A DNA stretch of 64,000 bases from Neoechinorhynchus agilis (lineage: Eukaryota; Acanthocephala), in the NCBI GenBank assembly GCA_051530055.1, contig CM121341.1, positions 13,268,001 to 13,332,000 on the forward strand, written 5' to 3'. The position numbers and the translations under genes were made by a program. The notes beneath the pieces were generated by a model. It was not told the origin of the DNA and searched no databases. It saw only the letters and a list, made by a program, of their open reading frames with translations. Shown in pieces: positions 45,532 to 58,650 of the stretch; the first letter of the stretch is position 1; the number at the start of each line of letters is the position of its first letter.

Positions 45532-46845
45532 ACCAGGTAGGATTTAAATAAAACCGCTTCTACACCAAATTAAGTATTCCTCTCTAATGCAGCGTTCAGT
45601 TTTCAATGCGTCGAATAACCAACTTATTTAAAAACGACGTGTAAACGTATTTTATATTTGTATTCGTTTGCGAGTGGCCAATCACGTTACACGAAGGCGT
45701 TGCTTTTCAGACAATAGGTTTTATAATTATACGCTTTGCTCGTTAAATCGAATAATTAAGTCTAATTAAGCTCAAACTGAATGAATTACACATTCTGCAC
45801 TTAATCAATAGACTTTCTCGCTTAATTCCAGAATAATTCGGACAATGAGGCTTTAAAAACTATACCTTTTCATCTCATGGGTCTAATTAAACTTTTATTT
45901 GAATTGATCAACATTTTTGAAGTTGACAGATGAACTTCATTGAAGCATTTTAATTAAAGCTAGTTGACAATCATTCTTTTTCACTCGCTTTTTTATTTTT
46001 CGGCTATCGATGCAATATTGTTTGCCATAGCCAGTATCGAGATTCACAACTTTTGCGGTTAAAACTTTATAAATAATCTCAAATAAATGTTTGATACGTT
46101 GTGCTGAGTCAATGTTGCGAGGTAGAGAATTAAAGTAGCGAACAGAAATGCAAAACTCAAAATCGCATTTATTCGCCTTCGTTAAACAATAAATCTTAAA
46201 CATAACGGCTTCTTGTATCCCCGTCACGCTCCAGTAAGGTTTAAATGTTGAAAACACACTTAGATCTCAATTTTCACCGTCATTTCATCTACTCATCCCT
46301 AAAGTCGATTATATTTGTAAATTCGTTTCGCTTATTGGTGACATTTCAAAGGTTATTGAAGCTAATTGGCTTTATACCAAGGACATCGGTCAAGTCGGAA
46401 ATCCATGTTTATTTAAAAAGACTATTTTATACATTTCTAAAATATTATTCAAATCTTATAAAGCTTTATTGAAAACGTTAGGAAGGAATCTTAAATACGG
46501 CATTCGATACAGAAGAGGGCTTATCTTTAGTACGTCTTAATTTAGCTAATCGGCTGTACCGCTATTCAGGGCTGTTTAAACAAAAATCTGAACTGATGAA
46601 ACTGCAAGTTCGCAATGATTGCCGTTATTTTCGTATGTCCAACCCCTATCCGGCACTCTGGATAAGGTGACAGTTGAAGCCTGCTGATAAACGCACTTTG
46701 ATCCATTTAACAAGTTTGCTACAATTGAAATTGTGATTCATCTTTTCCAACGCATACAACTGTAAATTCATTCGAAAATGACTCAAGAGTATGAAAAAAG
46801 AGTTATAACGTCCTCAACAGAATCACAAAGTTTTGCTTTTTAAAT
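45532..46845. other. Intergenic, no convincing gene
   Basis: AT-rich. A 106-codon minus-strand frame (45,937-46,257) contains a basic, cysteine-bearing stretch but matches nothing recalled. It holds the divergent promoters of the SLC6-like and PLC genes. Confidence 0.4.
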
Positions 46846-49800
46846 ATGGATAATTCTCCTTCGTCAGCGGTTCTATTTGAGCGTATCGACAAACTAAAGA
46901 GCGGTATTCTTCTCCAAAAATGTAGCAAAATTAAGATATCGAACCCTTGCCCTTACGTCATAAACTACAATTACAATTTTCTTGTTCCAAAGTCTGCTTC
47001 AGCGAAGTCAAGATCAATATTTCAAGGGATTTTTGGTAACCGTAAACAAATTCAAAAAAGTAAGACAAGTTTAAAAAAATTATTGCAAGATTATACTCGC
47101 GAAATTACGACAAACTGTAATTGCTCAGTGCAGACTTAAATGTTTTCCAAGTAAAATGCCCCTGTGAAATTTTCAGCCGCAAATGTTGATCGTGAGCAGC
47201 AACCTTTTTTTATGTTTCCCTAAAAACATTAATATTGTTTTCTACATTAGGCTTATTGCTTTTTAATTCTAGTTGACCTTAGAAGTATGAATCAAGTTCG
47301 GATCGGTTTACAGAGTCAGGTACATAGAATGCACCTAGAATACCATCGATTAAAAACAACTGATGTGAGTACGTTTTCGAAAAAATCGCTAAACATGAGT
47401 ATTTGCAGGAAAAAAGGGCATTTTCATTCACTTTTTTCGGAGGGAAAAAATCGCTGAGCTTTTTGACTCATTCTAAAGCAGATTGTGAAACTTGCGTTGA
47501 TGCATTGCGTGAAGTACTTCAAACTAGGAGAAAAGCGCGAGATGAAGCTTCCATTGGACTTGGCAAATATTCATTAGAGTATTTCATTCTCCAACAGAAT
47601 TGTATTTCCTGCATGTAACCGATATGTTCTTTAGATGGCTGCGCCATGAATTTCTTGCTGCAGACGAAAATGAAGATGGACAACTAAGTTTAGAGGAAAT
47701 CACGAATCTATTCCGAAATTTCCATATTAAAAACGATGGTGAATATAAGCGGCTGATACAAAATCTGATGGTAAGGCTAATTTTCAGCTGATTTTCTCGA
47801 CAGCAAGTATATATTTTTTTTACTAGAAAGAATATCAAATTACTTAACGGAGTTCATCGTTCAATGGTTAAAATTAATATTGATCGCCTAAATACTTACT
47901 ACCAGTCATGTATTCTTCTTTAACATATTTGGGAATACGCAAACCGTTCTTAAGATTTTTAACTTTAAAATTGAAATTATGGTTTTGCCAATTTTTGTAA
48001 TTGAAAGTCCATGTTCAAAATCTATTAATGTAAGAATCGACGGAAAATGCAATATCGAAAATCCCTCTTATTGCTTTATTCGCGGGTTATTTCTGCTCAT
48101 TGTGTACGCAAATAATATAATATATTTTTTCAATAAAGTATTTAGCATAAAAATGTTAATGAACTTCTTTAGTCCTTAATTTTTACTGGCTTTCTTCTTA
48201 TGGTTTCAAGCATTTTCATACTGTCATCTATTGTACTAAATACGCTATATTTTTCAACAAGATTTGTTACTATCTCTTCAATTTCTGATTTTTTTCCTTT
48301 TCACGTCATTTAACTTCTCGTACTTCACAATTTTGGAAAATCATCCGAATGTTTATTTTCTTAAATACAGTGAAGCAACAAAGTTTATTAAAAGTATGAC
48401 TATTTCCTTAGACGACAAGTGGCAAGAATTATTTGAGTGATGTGGATTTCTTCGCACTGCTTGGTTTTATAACAACCCGAACAGATATCAGCGATATCAT
48501 CTATCGGTAAATATAAAAACCTCTTGTATACGATGACGCTAAATTTTAGTTTCAAATAGCTATTCAAACGAACGCGCATACGATTTATCAGCAAATGAAC
48601 TTGTATCTTTTTTTAGAGGTGCCTTAAAGGTTAGATTTTTTAACAATTGCCTAAATTCCCAGAGTTATCAAAGGAAGAGCGTAGCATCTCTGAATGCAAT
48701 GAGATGATAAAACAATTTGAATTAGATCCAAATTTTCTTGAACATGGAATTATAAGCGCCTATAGTTTGTTGCACTTTTTTAAGCATTAGAGTGCGCTTC
48801 CAAAGGTCTCGAGGCTATACTTCTTTTGCCGAAAAATTTATTACTTGATTATGGGAAGATATCAAGAGTATATCATGATATGAGCAAGCCGCTTTCTTCG
48901 TATTTCATAAACACTTCACATAATACGTGAGTTTTTGAGTTAAATGAATGAAATATTCATGTAGCAGGGCACAGATACTTGCTTCAAGATCAACTCGCTG
49001 GAGAAGTTAGCATCGAAGCTTATACAAGAGCACTGTTGATGGGATGTCGCTGCGTTGAACGTAAGTGTTTAGAATAGTTAAAAAAATTAAGGAATAATTC
49101 GCAGTCGATGTACAAGATGGACCCAACGGTTATCCACAAATATTCCACAAGATGACACTCACGAAGATTTACGCAATGAGTCTCATGGACACTCTTTTAG
49201 CCATCAAAGAAAATGCGTTTACAAAATCAATGTAAGTTTGTTTTTGCTTTGAAAAATCGACTCCCATGTTTTTCAACAAACAATTATACATGGAGATCTA
49301 GCAAACGCGCAAAAATTCACATGAAACGACCAAAAGATATCATTCTTTAGTTTACCCGGGTTTCAATAATTTTACGATGAACTTAAAGACTTTAAATTAT
49401 AAGATGCCACCATACCTTTAAAGAGTCCAAGTTTGTATTCTGCACAGCGCGTTATTGATTTTTAATCTATTCTGATTAGCAATGATATGGCAAGATACCA
49501 TATTTAGATTTTATTTTCGTCTAATCGTTCATCTTAGCACTGTTCGATTTGTTTAGTTATCCGCTCATTCTAAACATTGAGAATTCATGTGGTTATGAAC
49601 AACAAATCACAATGGCTAATATGATTAAACAGGTGCTTGGAACGTTGTTAGCGCCCATGCAGCTATTCAAGTCATGCAAGCAACTCCCATCACCAGCTCA
49701 GTTAATGAATATGGTTTTAATAAGGGTAAAACATGTTAAAAGAAAAACAAAACTGATCAAAAGATTTTAGTCTCGAGCAAAGGCCAAAAGAAACGCAGTG

Positions 49801-50752
49801 ATTGCGAATGAGCTTGTCGATATCATCCACATCCACACAAATCATCTTTCTAAACTGGATGCTGATACTTTTAAAAGTTAGCCAAAAATTCTTTTTTTCG
49901 TGCTTGATTTCCCTCCAGTGCCCGCTAATCAGTCTTGTTCAGTCGATGAAAATGTCGGTGAAAAATTGATCCGTACCAACAGTGGTGCAATGAAAAGTTT
50001 TTGTAAAAAGTATCTACTGAGAATATATCCTTTGGGACTTAGAATCGACAGTTCAAATTATAATCCGTACACACATTGGAAATACGGTGCTCAACTCGGT
50101 TAGTTCCTCTCGATTTTCCATCTAGAATCGAACGTAATATTCGCAGTGGCGCTAAATTTTCAAACGGACAAATTGGAAATGTCATCCAACCATGGCCTTT
50201 TCTTAGATAACGGTGGGTGTGGATACGTCCTTAAACCTCCACAATACGCAACCTGCTCGGCTAATCTTAAACTCAAGGTTTCCTTTCGAAACACTTAAAT
50301 TTCTTATATGAAACGTTGGTGTAGTTGATTAGCGGCCAACATCTTGTTCCTCCAACAGCATTCATTAAAAGAATTCAACGGGCCAATGGTATATATGTAA
50401 TGATTGTGGTTATTGGTGAAAAACTCGGTTTTAAATATCGGACTCAAACTGTATACGATAATTTTTTAACTCCAAGATTTGATTACTCAATGGAATTGAG
50501 AATCGACGATATATACATGACTGCTCTACAGTTCCTCGTTATGACTTCCCCGAAAAACTCTGTTATCAGTTCAGTATCAGTACCGATACATCTTACGAAG
50601 CCAGGTAAATCGAAGATCAATTGTCACTCATCTTGATTAAGATAGGATATCGCCACGTTCAACTGCTGGATTCCTTTAATGACCCGATTGCAATGTCATC
50701 TCTCTTTGTCTATACGGAAATGAAGCTAATTCATACTACAGCTGAGTTGTAA
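46846..50752 (+). CDS. Phospholipase C delta-like enzyme (PH, EF-hand, X, Y, C2), about 12 exons
   Basis: Hydrolyses PIP2 to IP3 and DAG. N-terminal PH domain includes [13 protein letters not shown] and [16 protein letters not shown]. An EF loop [12 protein letters not shown] has all calcium ligands (about 47,660-47,700). The X domain is built from [20 protein letters not shown] + [10 protein letters not shown] + CRCVE + [20 protein letters not shown] + [14 protein letters not shown], keeping both catalytic histidines and the calcium-binding Glu/Asp. Y domain: [35 protein letters not shown]2: LISGQHLV .. GYRHVQLLD. Well-placed introns are 48,927-48,974, 49,061-49,104, 49,232-49,556, 49,877-49,918, 50,099-50,146, 50,278-50,324 and 50,605-50,645. 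The LLKGKK basic motif at the end of X reads LIRSRAK. The exon joins in the first half (46,846-48,880) are only approximate. Confidence 0.85.
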
Positions 50753-51541
50753 GTTTCTAAATGAGCGAGTAAATTCTTTGAATAAAAGCGCCACTATTTT
50801 ATTTCGAGTGTGAGTCTTTTGTATTAATCCCAGTAAAATTGATTTTAAAGCCAAAATATATTTGCAAAAATTCAACGAAATTCTAATTTCCATATAAGAT
50901 ATCTATAGCTCTGTGGAAACTGCTGATGGTTTTTCAAAACATTATGAGTCTGTACTTCCTTTGTTAGTGACCGAATGGCAGATTTAATTTGATCTCATAT
51001 CGACCTCAAAATGTATATGAAGTACCGAAATTAATTTTGCGAATCTTTTGTTTTAAAATGCACCAATAATGAGACAACATTTTGCTATCTTGAGAATGTG
51101 CTAATAAACTACTACTTTGTCAATTCTCCATCTATGCATGGAAAAATTTTTTTGCCAACTTATGCAAATTATAAAATTTTATGACTGACTTGAAATTTAG
51201 CCCTGGACCAATTTTAACATTTGTAGTATCTATTCATTTTCATGAGTTCTTCGGAATCCATTTGTCTAACCGAACCCATCCTTTTGCATTCATAAAATAG
51301 TGCAAGATATATATGGTGTTTTTAATAATTACTTATTTTTATTTACACCAATGGAAAATGTTGTTTATAAAATCCCAAAAATGTGTATCTATTTTCAACG
51401 TTTTGATTCGGTTGAAATTTTATTTTTAATTTCAAATTTTAAATTTAAGATTTTGATACAAAGAGTACCTAGTTCCCTTTCCGGAATTCAAAAAGCATAC
51501 AATTTTCTTATAGTACAACAAAACCCGAGCGCATTACCCAA
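50753..51541. other. Intergenic, no gene seen
   Basis: AT-rich gap between convergent PLC and RBBP6-like genes. The 84-codon frame at 51,300 has low-complexity composition and no features. Confidence 0.5.
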
Positions 51542-52227
51542 TCACAACCAATGATCATATTTTCCACTTTCCCTCAATCGTTTGCATCTCAATTGCATGA
51601 ATTTGTTTGCAATGAAAGGTCGCATTTGTTCACTGTCACAATGCGGGCACTTTCCATTCTTGGATTCCTCCGATTCTAAACATGCCAGACAAAAAGTATA
51701 TTGACAACACTTAACCTGTGTAGGATCGACCATTAGCTTTTTGCAAACTTTACACAAGTGTTTTTCATCCCCTGCTCGCAATCCGAATTTAGGGCGAATT
51801 ATTTTCGGTGCTTTTGGTGGTGAATTCATCAATGCTTCCAAGTCCTCTTTTCGTTTTATGCTTTCCGTGAGCAAATCCTTAACTTTATCACCAGGATTTT
51901 CATCTTCTTCTATTGGTAAAATGATTTCTGTTGTCTTTGGGCACCGAACAACAATTACATGCTGGTTTTTGCTGATAAAGTGAGCAGGGTGATATAAAAC
52001 TGCAATAAGAGTATATTAAGCTTTTTGAATTTATAATAGAAAAACCTACGCTTGTTTGTTTCCGCATCGTAGAACGTGAGTTTGAAATCTTCAGCATACT
52101 TCAACATATCTTTTTGCTTCATGATTTGATACTCGAAAGCCTCGAGGCGAATTCCTTTGCCTTTTATTTCCATGGATTGATAATCCTTTTCACTTTTGAA
52201 CTTGTAATAAACTAAAGCTTTTGCCAT
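51542..52227 (-). CDS. Compact RBBP6-like protein: DWNN ubiquitin-like domain plus RING
   Basis: Two exons, 52,051-52,227 and 51,542-52,000, with a 50-nt intron, give 211 residues. Residues 1-80 (ALVYYKFKSEKDYQSMEIKG .. LLYHPAHFISKNQHVIVVRC) match the DWNN domain that starts RBBP6/Mpe1 proteins. A linker with RPKFGLRAG leads to a RING/U-box with C142-C145, C157/C158, C163-C166 and C177-C180, followed by MRPFIANKFMQ, which parallels ALIANKFLRQ in RBBP6. RBBP6/Mpe1 is a subunit of the mRNA 3'-end cleavage and polyadenylation factor and a ubiquitin ligase. The CCHC zinc knuckle normally between the two domains is absent, and nothing follows the RING, so this is a minimal form. Confidence 0.85.
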
Positions 52228-53339
52228 CTTTCAGCTCACAAAAAATGATAAAATTGACGTAGAGTTGTAAAGAGAATCGATAAGGTTTAGTATGCGATTT
52301 GCTGCGTTCAAAGCTATCTACCAGGTTTCACGTTTTCACAGCACGAGCATAACTTTGATTTGATTGATTTCTCGCAGCGGGTGTTAATGTGAATCGCAGC
52401 GTGAGATTCGAAAAACAGATATGTTTTTCGTCGGTTGCTTTTAAGACTAGTAAACTTATCAGGCTCTAAAAGTATTTCCGTTTAATTGTACGCCTGAAAA
52501 GATTAAAAAATTTCTACAATAATACTGCAAATACTAAAGGTTCTCACTTAGATCTTTATTCTTTAAATTAATACCGTTTATGAAAAAATCTGAGAAAAAG
52601 TACTCAGAATACGCAGATTTAAGTCTATAGTTTTTTTCAAAAAGGATGATAATGTGGGTTAGAACGAAATGATTGGGAAACTGAACGTCGAGGTGAAACG
52701 AACAGAACATAGTTACGTTGAAGGAAACTGCATCCTTACAGTATAAACCGCAAAGCGCTGTCAGCCAATCACAATAAAAGTAACACCTTAATGTGAAGTT
52801 GCAACATTTTGCTTTGTATTAGATGAAACAAAAAGTATAATGTGGCCATAAAATCGATTTTCAAATAATACTTCACTTGCAGCATGCAAGCTAATAATTT
52901 TAATGTACTTTTTCTCGCAAATAAAGTCGTAAAAGTTATCAAGAATACTTTATCGCTTTGAAGTGTCGTTGCACGGTTCAATCAAAGTTTATCCGAAACA
53001 ATTTTATCGCGAAATAAATCTTTAGTTTAACTGTATTAATCATTTTCAACCTATACTCGAGCATCTTTAAGAAGGTAGAGGTATATCCATGACTTCGTTT
53101 ACTCTTTGACTTTAGTGCTAAGCCTTACAATGCCGATAAACCACGACTCCCAATCATGATTGTATTTATTTGTTTTCTAAAAAGCACTCCATTTTATAGT
53201 TGAAATAAATATCGATGGATTGCACAAATGCTTCCGGAATTTCAGGCGACGAAGATTAGAGATTGGATTTTTCGCTATTTTCATTAGCTCAAAATGCTGA
53301 TTAATAAAGTTGATGAGTTCTGTGTCTCTTGCGACCTTG
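52228..53339. other. Intergenic, no gene seen
   Basis: AT-rich sequence upstream of the RBBP6-like gene. No repeat, RNA or coding signal was recognised. Confidence 0.5.
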
Positions 53340-54660
53340 AAGCAAATCATGTGCAGATGAACATATTGACGAGCTTTGTAGTGATTCTATAAAACAACCT
53401 CTTCCTCCATATTTCGCGATTGAAGGTTTCGTCTGGTCGAAGCATTTCGGCTTCGAACTCTCCCTCTGCCTCGACTTTCAGCCCTTCTTCCAACCAGCGA
53501 CTGTTCACCCGCAAGGCGTTCGCATTTTGTCCCGTATATCGTCGTAGCCATCTTAACATTTTCGTTTCCATCACGGTGAGAAGTTGCTCATCACGTTGAG
53601 TGATTGACGAGCATTCGGTTCCGTAAAAAAACACAATGCGAACTACTGATCGGTATATATCCTCGATTAGAAGTGACTCCTTATAAGCCGATCACAGAGA
53701 GCGTCATTTCGTCCAAGTCGATTCGATCTGTGATTTCCCATCTCAAGTCGCCTTTATCTGAGAGTCGAGATATTTGAAGTGGTCGATGCGTGGTTGATTT
53801 TGAGTGTCTTTTTCTTTGTGATCAGTGTTGATATACTTTGTTTTCTTAAGGTTCATTTTCAAACATAATCGTACCAGTCGATAACTCCATACTTGGAAAA
53901 ATTCGCTCAAAGCCTGTTTTGTCTTCTGATGCTAGGACTTATTTTCTCAGTTATCTCATTTTCGTTGAGTCCCCACAATTGCATTTGACTTTATTCGAAT
54001 TACGTTATTTCTGTAAATTTGTCGGCGTTTTATTTTCAAGAAAGTTGTGATACGATCTCTTCGTTCCGTGAACCTTGCTTTTAACATCATCAGTCAATAT
54101 TCCGGGATTACGGTAAATATAACGTTTTCCGAACTTGGTGCATCTCGGCTACATGCGAGCATCAGCCTGAATGATTTGTTTGTTTTGGTTCTAGCGTTTC
54201 CTCCAGAGGTGTTAAATCCGAAAATCTTATTTTCTACGTTATATCTTTTTGGTGAATCGCCACAATTCCATTTGATTTGAACCAGTATGCTCATTTGGCC
54301 ATTGTACAGTTGGTTTTATATTGATGACCGCTGCTATAATTGGACGGTTTTGAGTAGTGATAGTCTCGAAAGGCACGGCCGTCGTATTAGTGAATGTGGA
54401 CATGTATAGGTGTCGAACAAGCATGAAATATATCATGGAAATCGTGCTACTGTTATAGTACGTTGGGAGTTGGTTTAAGCGCTTCATAAACGATGACAAA
54501 TGTAATGGGTCTCCATCATTATTTCTTGGGTTTTATCCCTTATCGCCATGATTTCCGTCTTCGTTTTAGCCGACATGGCCATTTAAATCTCTGGCAATAA
54601 CCAGGTAATGATGAACTGGGATTCCGAGTGCGCGGTAGTCCAACATATCCCAAAATGCAT
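53340..54660 (-). mobile_element. RTE-clade LINE remnant (endonuclease end and 3' end, middle missing)
   Basis: Minus strand. At 54,240-54,620 the endonuclease C-terminal half is seen: ARDLNGHVG, GDKGYNPRNNDGD, then YFMLVRHLY and IKPTVQW / IKWNCGDS. At 53,340-53,920 the element resumes near its 3' end: VRLCLKMNLKKTKYI, IDHFKYLDSQIKA, FYGTECSSITQRDEQLLTVM and KMLRWLRRYTGQN. The reverse transcriptase core that should lie between is absent. Several frame changes and stops make it inactive. Same clade as the copy at 31.5-33.1 kb. Confidence 0.75.
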
Positions 54661-54674
54661 CTTTCTCTTTCTTA

Positions 54675-57600
54675 ATTGCAGGGGACTTCAATAATCTATT
54701 TCTTCTTCTACCCTTCTCCGAGTTGTGTCAACTTATTGACTTCCCAACTCGTCTTGACGCTCACCTTGACAAAAGTGTTCACAAATATCGACACCTACTC
54801 ATCCGCCTCTAAACTCCTCCCCCGCGAACTCTGACCATTCCTCCGCCCTTATCACTCCCTCCACCCCATTCCAGCGCATGAAATCTCCCCGTTTACCTGT
54901 CTGGGATAAACGTGATCATCACACCCACAATTTTATGAAATTATTCAACTCTAACATCCGCACATCCCACTTTGACAACATAAATGACCCTTCCTTGGCC
55001 ATGTACTCCCTAACCTCAATCATAGAACATGGTGGCGGGCCTTGGTCTACGCCACCCGGATACCGTCTCTAATTTGACCTCCACTGAATTAAAACAGGTT
55101 TTAGATCCCATCAATCAGAACCTCTGCACTGACTTAATTTACAATCACTGCTCAACATCAGTCTCCACACAATCGTTCACGCCACTAAAGTATCCCATGA
55201 AATTACCTAAAAATTCGTCCTCTCAATACGAAATCCCAAACTGGGCTCTTTGCTGCATCATCCCCGAACTTCTCGACCCTCTTAACCACATTATAAACCC
55301 CAGTTTTTTATATGGCATCTACCCCTCATGCCTGAAAACTGCCAAAGTTATAGTCGTTCCAAAAAGGGGCATCCTATTTCGGTCGAATCATTCCGCCCAA
55401 TTTCCACTCTACCCGCTCTTTCAAAAATCATCGAAATATGTTTTAAATCTCGTCTTTCACTTTCCCACAAAAAGTTATCGCTCCTATAATTTGGCTTCCC
55501 AGCCAGATTTTCCGCAACCGATACCCCCACTATGCATTTATGAAGCGCTACTACGTAACCTCGACAATAATCCCTCCCACGTCATCCGTCTCGTTCAATT
55601 GGATTTATCTAAAGCTTTCGACTCAGTGGACCGTTCACTCCTTCTCCAGACCTGCTCCGATTTTGGTCCTAACTTGTGGCAGATCCGCTTGCTCCAATCT
55701 TATCTTCACAATCGCAAACAATACATTCACTGCCGTTCTACCTTTTCTATCAGCCTATCCCTGACCAAAGGCGTACCTCAAGGTGCTATCACCACTTCTC
55801 TTTAATATTTTTCTAAACAACCTCAAGCCTATCTCCTCTCACTCTAAACTCTTCCTATACGCCGACGATATCACCCTCATCACCCATTCAACACCCACCT
55901 CTCCCTCTAATTAACATATAAAGAAATCATCCACATCAAAGATTTCTGCACTAATCACAAACTCCACCTCAATTTCTGTAAATGATTCAAAATGATCCCC
56001 TCTCTCCCGCGACCCCGCTTTATCACGTGGGCCTCTAAATGACATCCTACGAGTAACCTCCCTAAGAATTCTGGGTATCCAATATCAATCAAATTTGAAA
56101 TGGGACTCGCACATAACTCTATCCTTCAAGCGCAACACCTTTAAAATTTTGTCTCAAACGCCTCCGACATTTAGGAATCCTTTCACTTAATCTCTACAAA
56201 TTTTACTTCTGCTTAATCTTACCTTCCCTCACCTACTGTATTGTATTGTATTGTATTGTATGCAACGGTACTTTCCTACGTTGCACAGTAGGTATAAGCC
56301 CGTCAAATAGAATTAGACTCCGCAAGGAATCTAAAATACACGACAGCAGTCATGTTATGCGGGCAATTCGCGTCTCTTAAAATCAGGTCATCGTATGTAC
56401 GACAGTTCCCTTTGCCTTTACGATACAATGTCGTTGGCTTCCAGAAAAGGAACTGTTGCACGACCTGTGGGCAAGATGCCTCGGACCGAATTATATTGCC
56501 CGTGAACTGCAGTCGTCTGCGGCGCAAATATTCACTGGGCGGTTGGACTCCGGCTCTCTTATACAGTGCTTTGTTGGTCACTTTATCTGACCGTCTGACC
56601 TTGAACGCCGCACGTAAGAAAGATGAATGATTTTGGTCCAACTGCCTCGTCGCCGTTGCTGACAGTGTCCAGGTCTCTGCGTTGTAGTAGAGAATGCTCT
56701 CAATTAGAGTCCTGAACAACTGCGAACGGAGTTCATCTGGCAAAGACTCACTGTCAAACAGTGGTTTAAGTTGCCCCATTGCTCTCCAAGCTATAACTCT
56801 CCGTCGGCTGACATCCGCACTCACCTCAAGAACGACAGCTCCCAGATAGACATACCGCTCTATCTGTTTTAATTGCCCAACGCCATTCGGCCCTTCGCCA
56901 GAGACTGTATGCGCGACATGCGGAATCGTCAAGAATTCCGTCTTTTTCGAGTTGATGGTCAGACCAATCATACTCGCCCTATCGCACAGTCTATTTAGCA
57001 TGCGTTGAGCTCCTTCGACTGTTGAGGACATCAATACGATGTCGTCGGCATATACCATGTAGGAGGCGCGTATCTCAGGATACCTGCGACCTCTTTTCCT
57101 CAACAGAAGAAATCCATCTTCATCATTCGGTAGTGCCCATCTCATTACCCAATCAAGCACCAAGATGAAGAGGAAAGTAGCCAATGTGTCGCCCTGCAGA
57201 ACGCCTGAAGTGGTGGAAAAGTATTCTGTAAACCGTGCGCTCGCAGACTCCTACAATTCAAGGATCCGATTCGTAGTCCTCTTCTATTTGAAATAGCTGG
57301 GCCAAAGGGCTTACGGCTGTCAGCGCCACCTGAACAGTCCGTACCCACCACGGTGATGAGCTTCGACTGACGCTTTCGTTGCCTCCGGCGACAGTTTCGC
57401 TCATTTCGACGGTCAAGTCTTCGGCGAGAGCTATGACGCCCTCGCTTTTCCCGTTGCACTGATGGGTTTTGTTGCTCCCGTTCGCTGCCGCATCACCAAG
57501 TGGAGCGGCACACCGACCTCGCGTTGACAGGCTACTATCAGTAGCTGTCTGGCCGCCGGAGCTGCTTCTTTCACGTGACCGACAAGAATCAGTAACATCA

Positions 57601-57745
57601 AGTCCGATCCCGTATTTAGCACCCCCTCTCACTGAATGCCTTGATGCTATTTTCATTAAACATTCAAAACGCCTCTCAACCCTACCACCACAATTTCTTT
57701 CACATATCCCCCCTTTTCACACGAGCACAACACAACTATGGTAAC
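54675..57745 (+). mobile_element. LINE family A (CR1/Jockey-like), interrupted by another LINE
   Basis: Plus strand. It begins in the endonuclease (LIAGDFNN .. LCQLIDFPTRLDAHLDKS), continues through IPELLDPLNHIINPSFL, LVQLDLSKAFDSVDRSLL, TKGVPQGAI, LYADDITLI, to LPSLTYC at about 56,239. After the inserted LINE the same protein resumes at about 57,590 with APPLTECLDAIFIKHSKRL..PPQFLSHI, which aligns to LPPLDAHLHSIFSKNALRL..PPQFSSLI of the family-A copy at 19.6 kb. Multiple frame breaks. Roughly 30 codons expected between the two halves were not found. Confidence 0.75.
56240..57590 (-). mobile_element. LINE family B inserted into LINE A, internally deleted
   Basis: Minus strand reverse transcriptase from FTEYFSTTSGVLQGDT, LATFLFILVLDWVMRWA, MVYADDIVLMSSTVEGA, LTINSKKTEFLTI to the C-terminal block NAETWTLSATATRQLDQNHS and RRRRLQFTGNIIRSE, ending SNSI at 56,303. 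The 3' end carries a (TACAA)n tail at 56,240-56,262, a typical LINE microsatellite tail. Upstream, a segment reading GLRIGSLNCRSLRAHG looks like the start of an endonuclease domain and is joined directly to the middle of the reverse transcriptase near 57,240, so the intervening kilobases are deleted. GC-richer than neighbours. Confidence 0.75.
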
Positions 57746-58650
57746 TTTCATCAGTCGGTCATCGAAAGTTGCACTTCTTGTACCGAATTCCGGAATCGTT
57801 CCGAGATCGACAACCACAATATATTAGTTTATAACCCTTCTAGTCGCGTTCTTGTTCCTTGTCATGAGCCCTTGTGCCACACCATCGAGTTTCTTGCAAA
57901 GCTCTTATATCTACTTGTCTTCTTAAGAGACCTGTCGCAGGGGCCTTTAGCCATGACGGGTCCGTGTTCAGCACGCCATTCTACTGGATTGCTGATTATA
58001 GTTTCCGAGGACATCACGTGGAGAAGCGAACTTGTCCCCTATAATTCGAATACATTCAAGCAAATAAAGTACCTTTAACACAATCCACTGCAAGTTTTCT
58101 GAAATTCGATCGTGAATAACGAAAAATACCATTTATTAGGATATTGATTGTGACATCCGTGACGAAAAAAACTGAATTTTTGTACAAGCGACAGTTTGAC
58201 GTTTTCTTAGTGACTATAAAAAAATTTAAAATTATGAATCGGAGCTTGAAAACGAACGTTTGCAGATTTAACTTATGCGGATTATTTATTTAAGCACAGT
58301 ATGATCCGAGGCATAGAAAAATTATATTTACAAACATTCATAACACAGTTCTGGACGATCGAAAGGACGGATGCGGCGTTCCTTCTAGTTACACAGCCAG
58401 GTTTATGTTTTGCAGGAGGAATGCTCCTGATCTCGGACCGCCAGTGATTCGTCTCAGTTTGAGCATGCTAGTAGAGGCTCTAAAAATATTAAGAATTGTT
58501 GAAAAATGAAAAGATAGAGATAAAAATAATCATGTAAATGTTGGAAGGTTACAATCTTCGACTTTTTAAAATCAACAATTTGGCATCCCAAAATTGTGCA
58601 AATTTACTTCTTGAAACACACGCGCAAGTCATGCAATGACCAAAGCGCAA
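57746..58650. other. Intergenic, possible LINE 3' sequence
   Basis: The first part continues in GC-rich, LINE-like composition to about 58,080, perhaps the 3' UTR of family A; the rest is AT-rich with no feature. No gene assigned. Confidence 0.4.

Noticed and set aside
45937-46257. 106-codon minus-strand gene
   Set aside because: No recognisable domain, no neighbouring exon, AT-rich codon content typical of chance frames.
19573-57590. Reverse transcriptases as possible retrovirus, LTR or Polinton remains
   Set aside because: All RT segments match LINE or Penelope-like types; no gag, protease, integrase, envelope, capsid, packaging ATPase or true long terminal repeats were seen.
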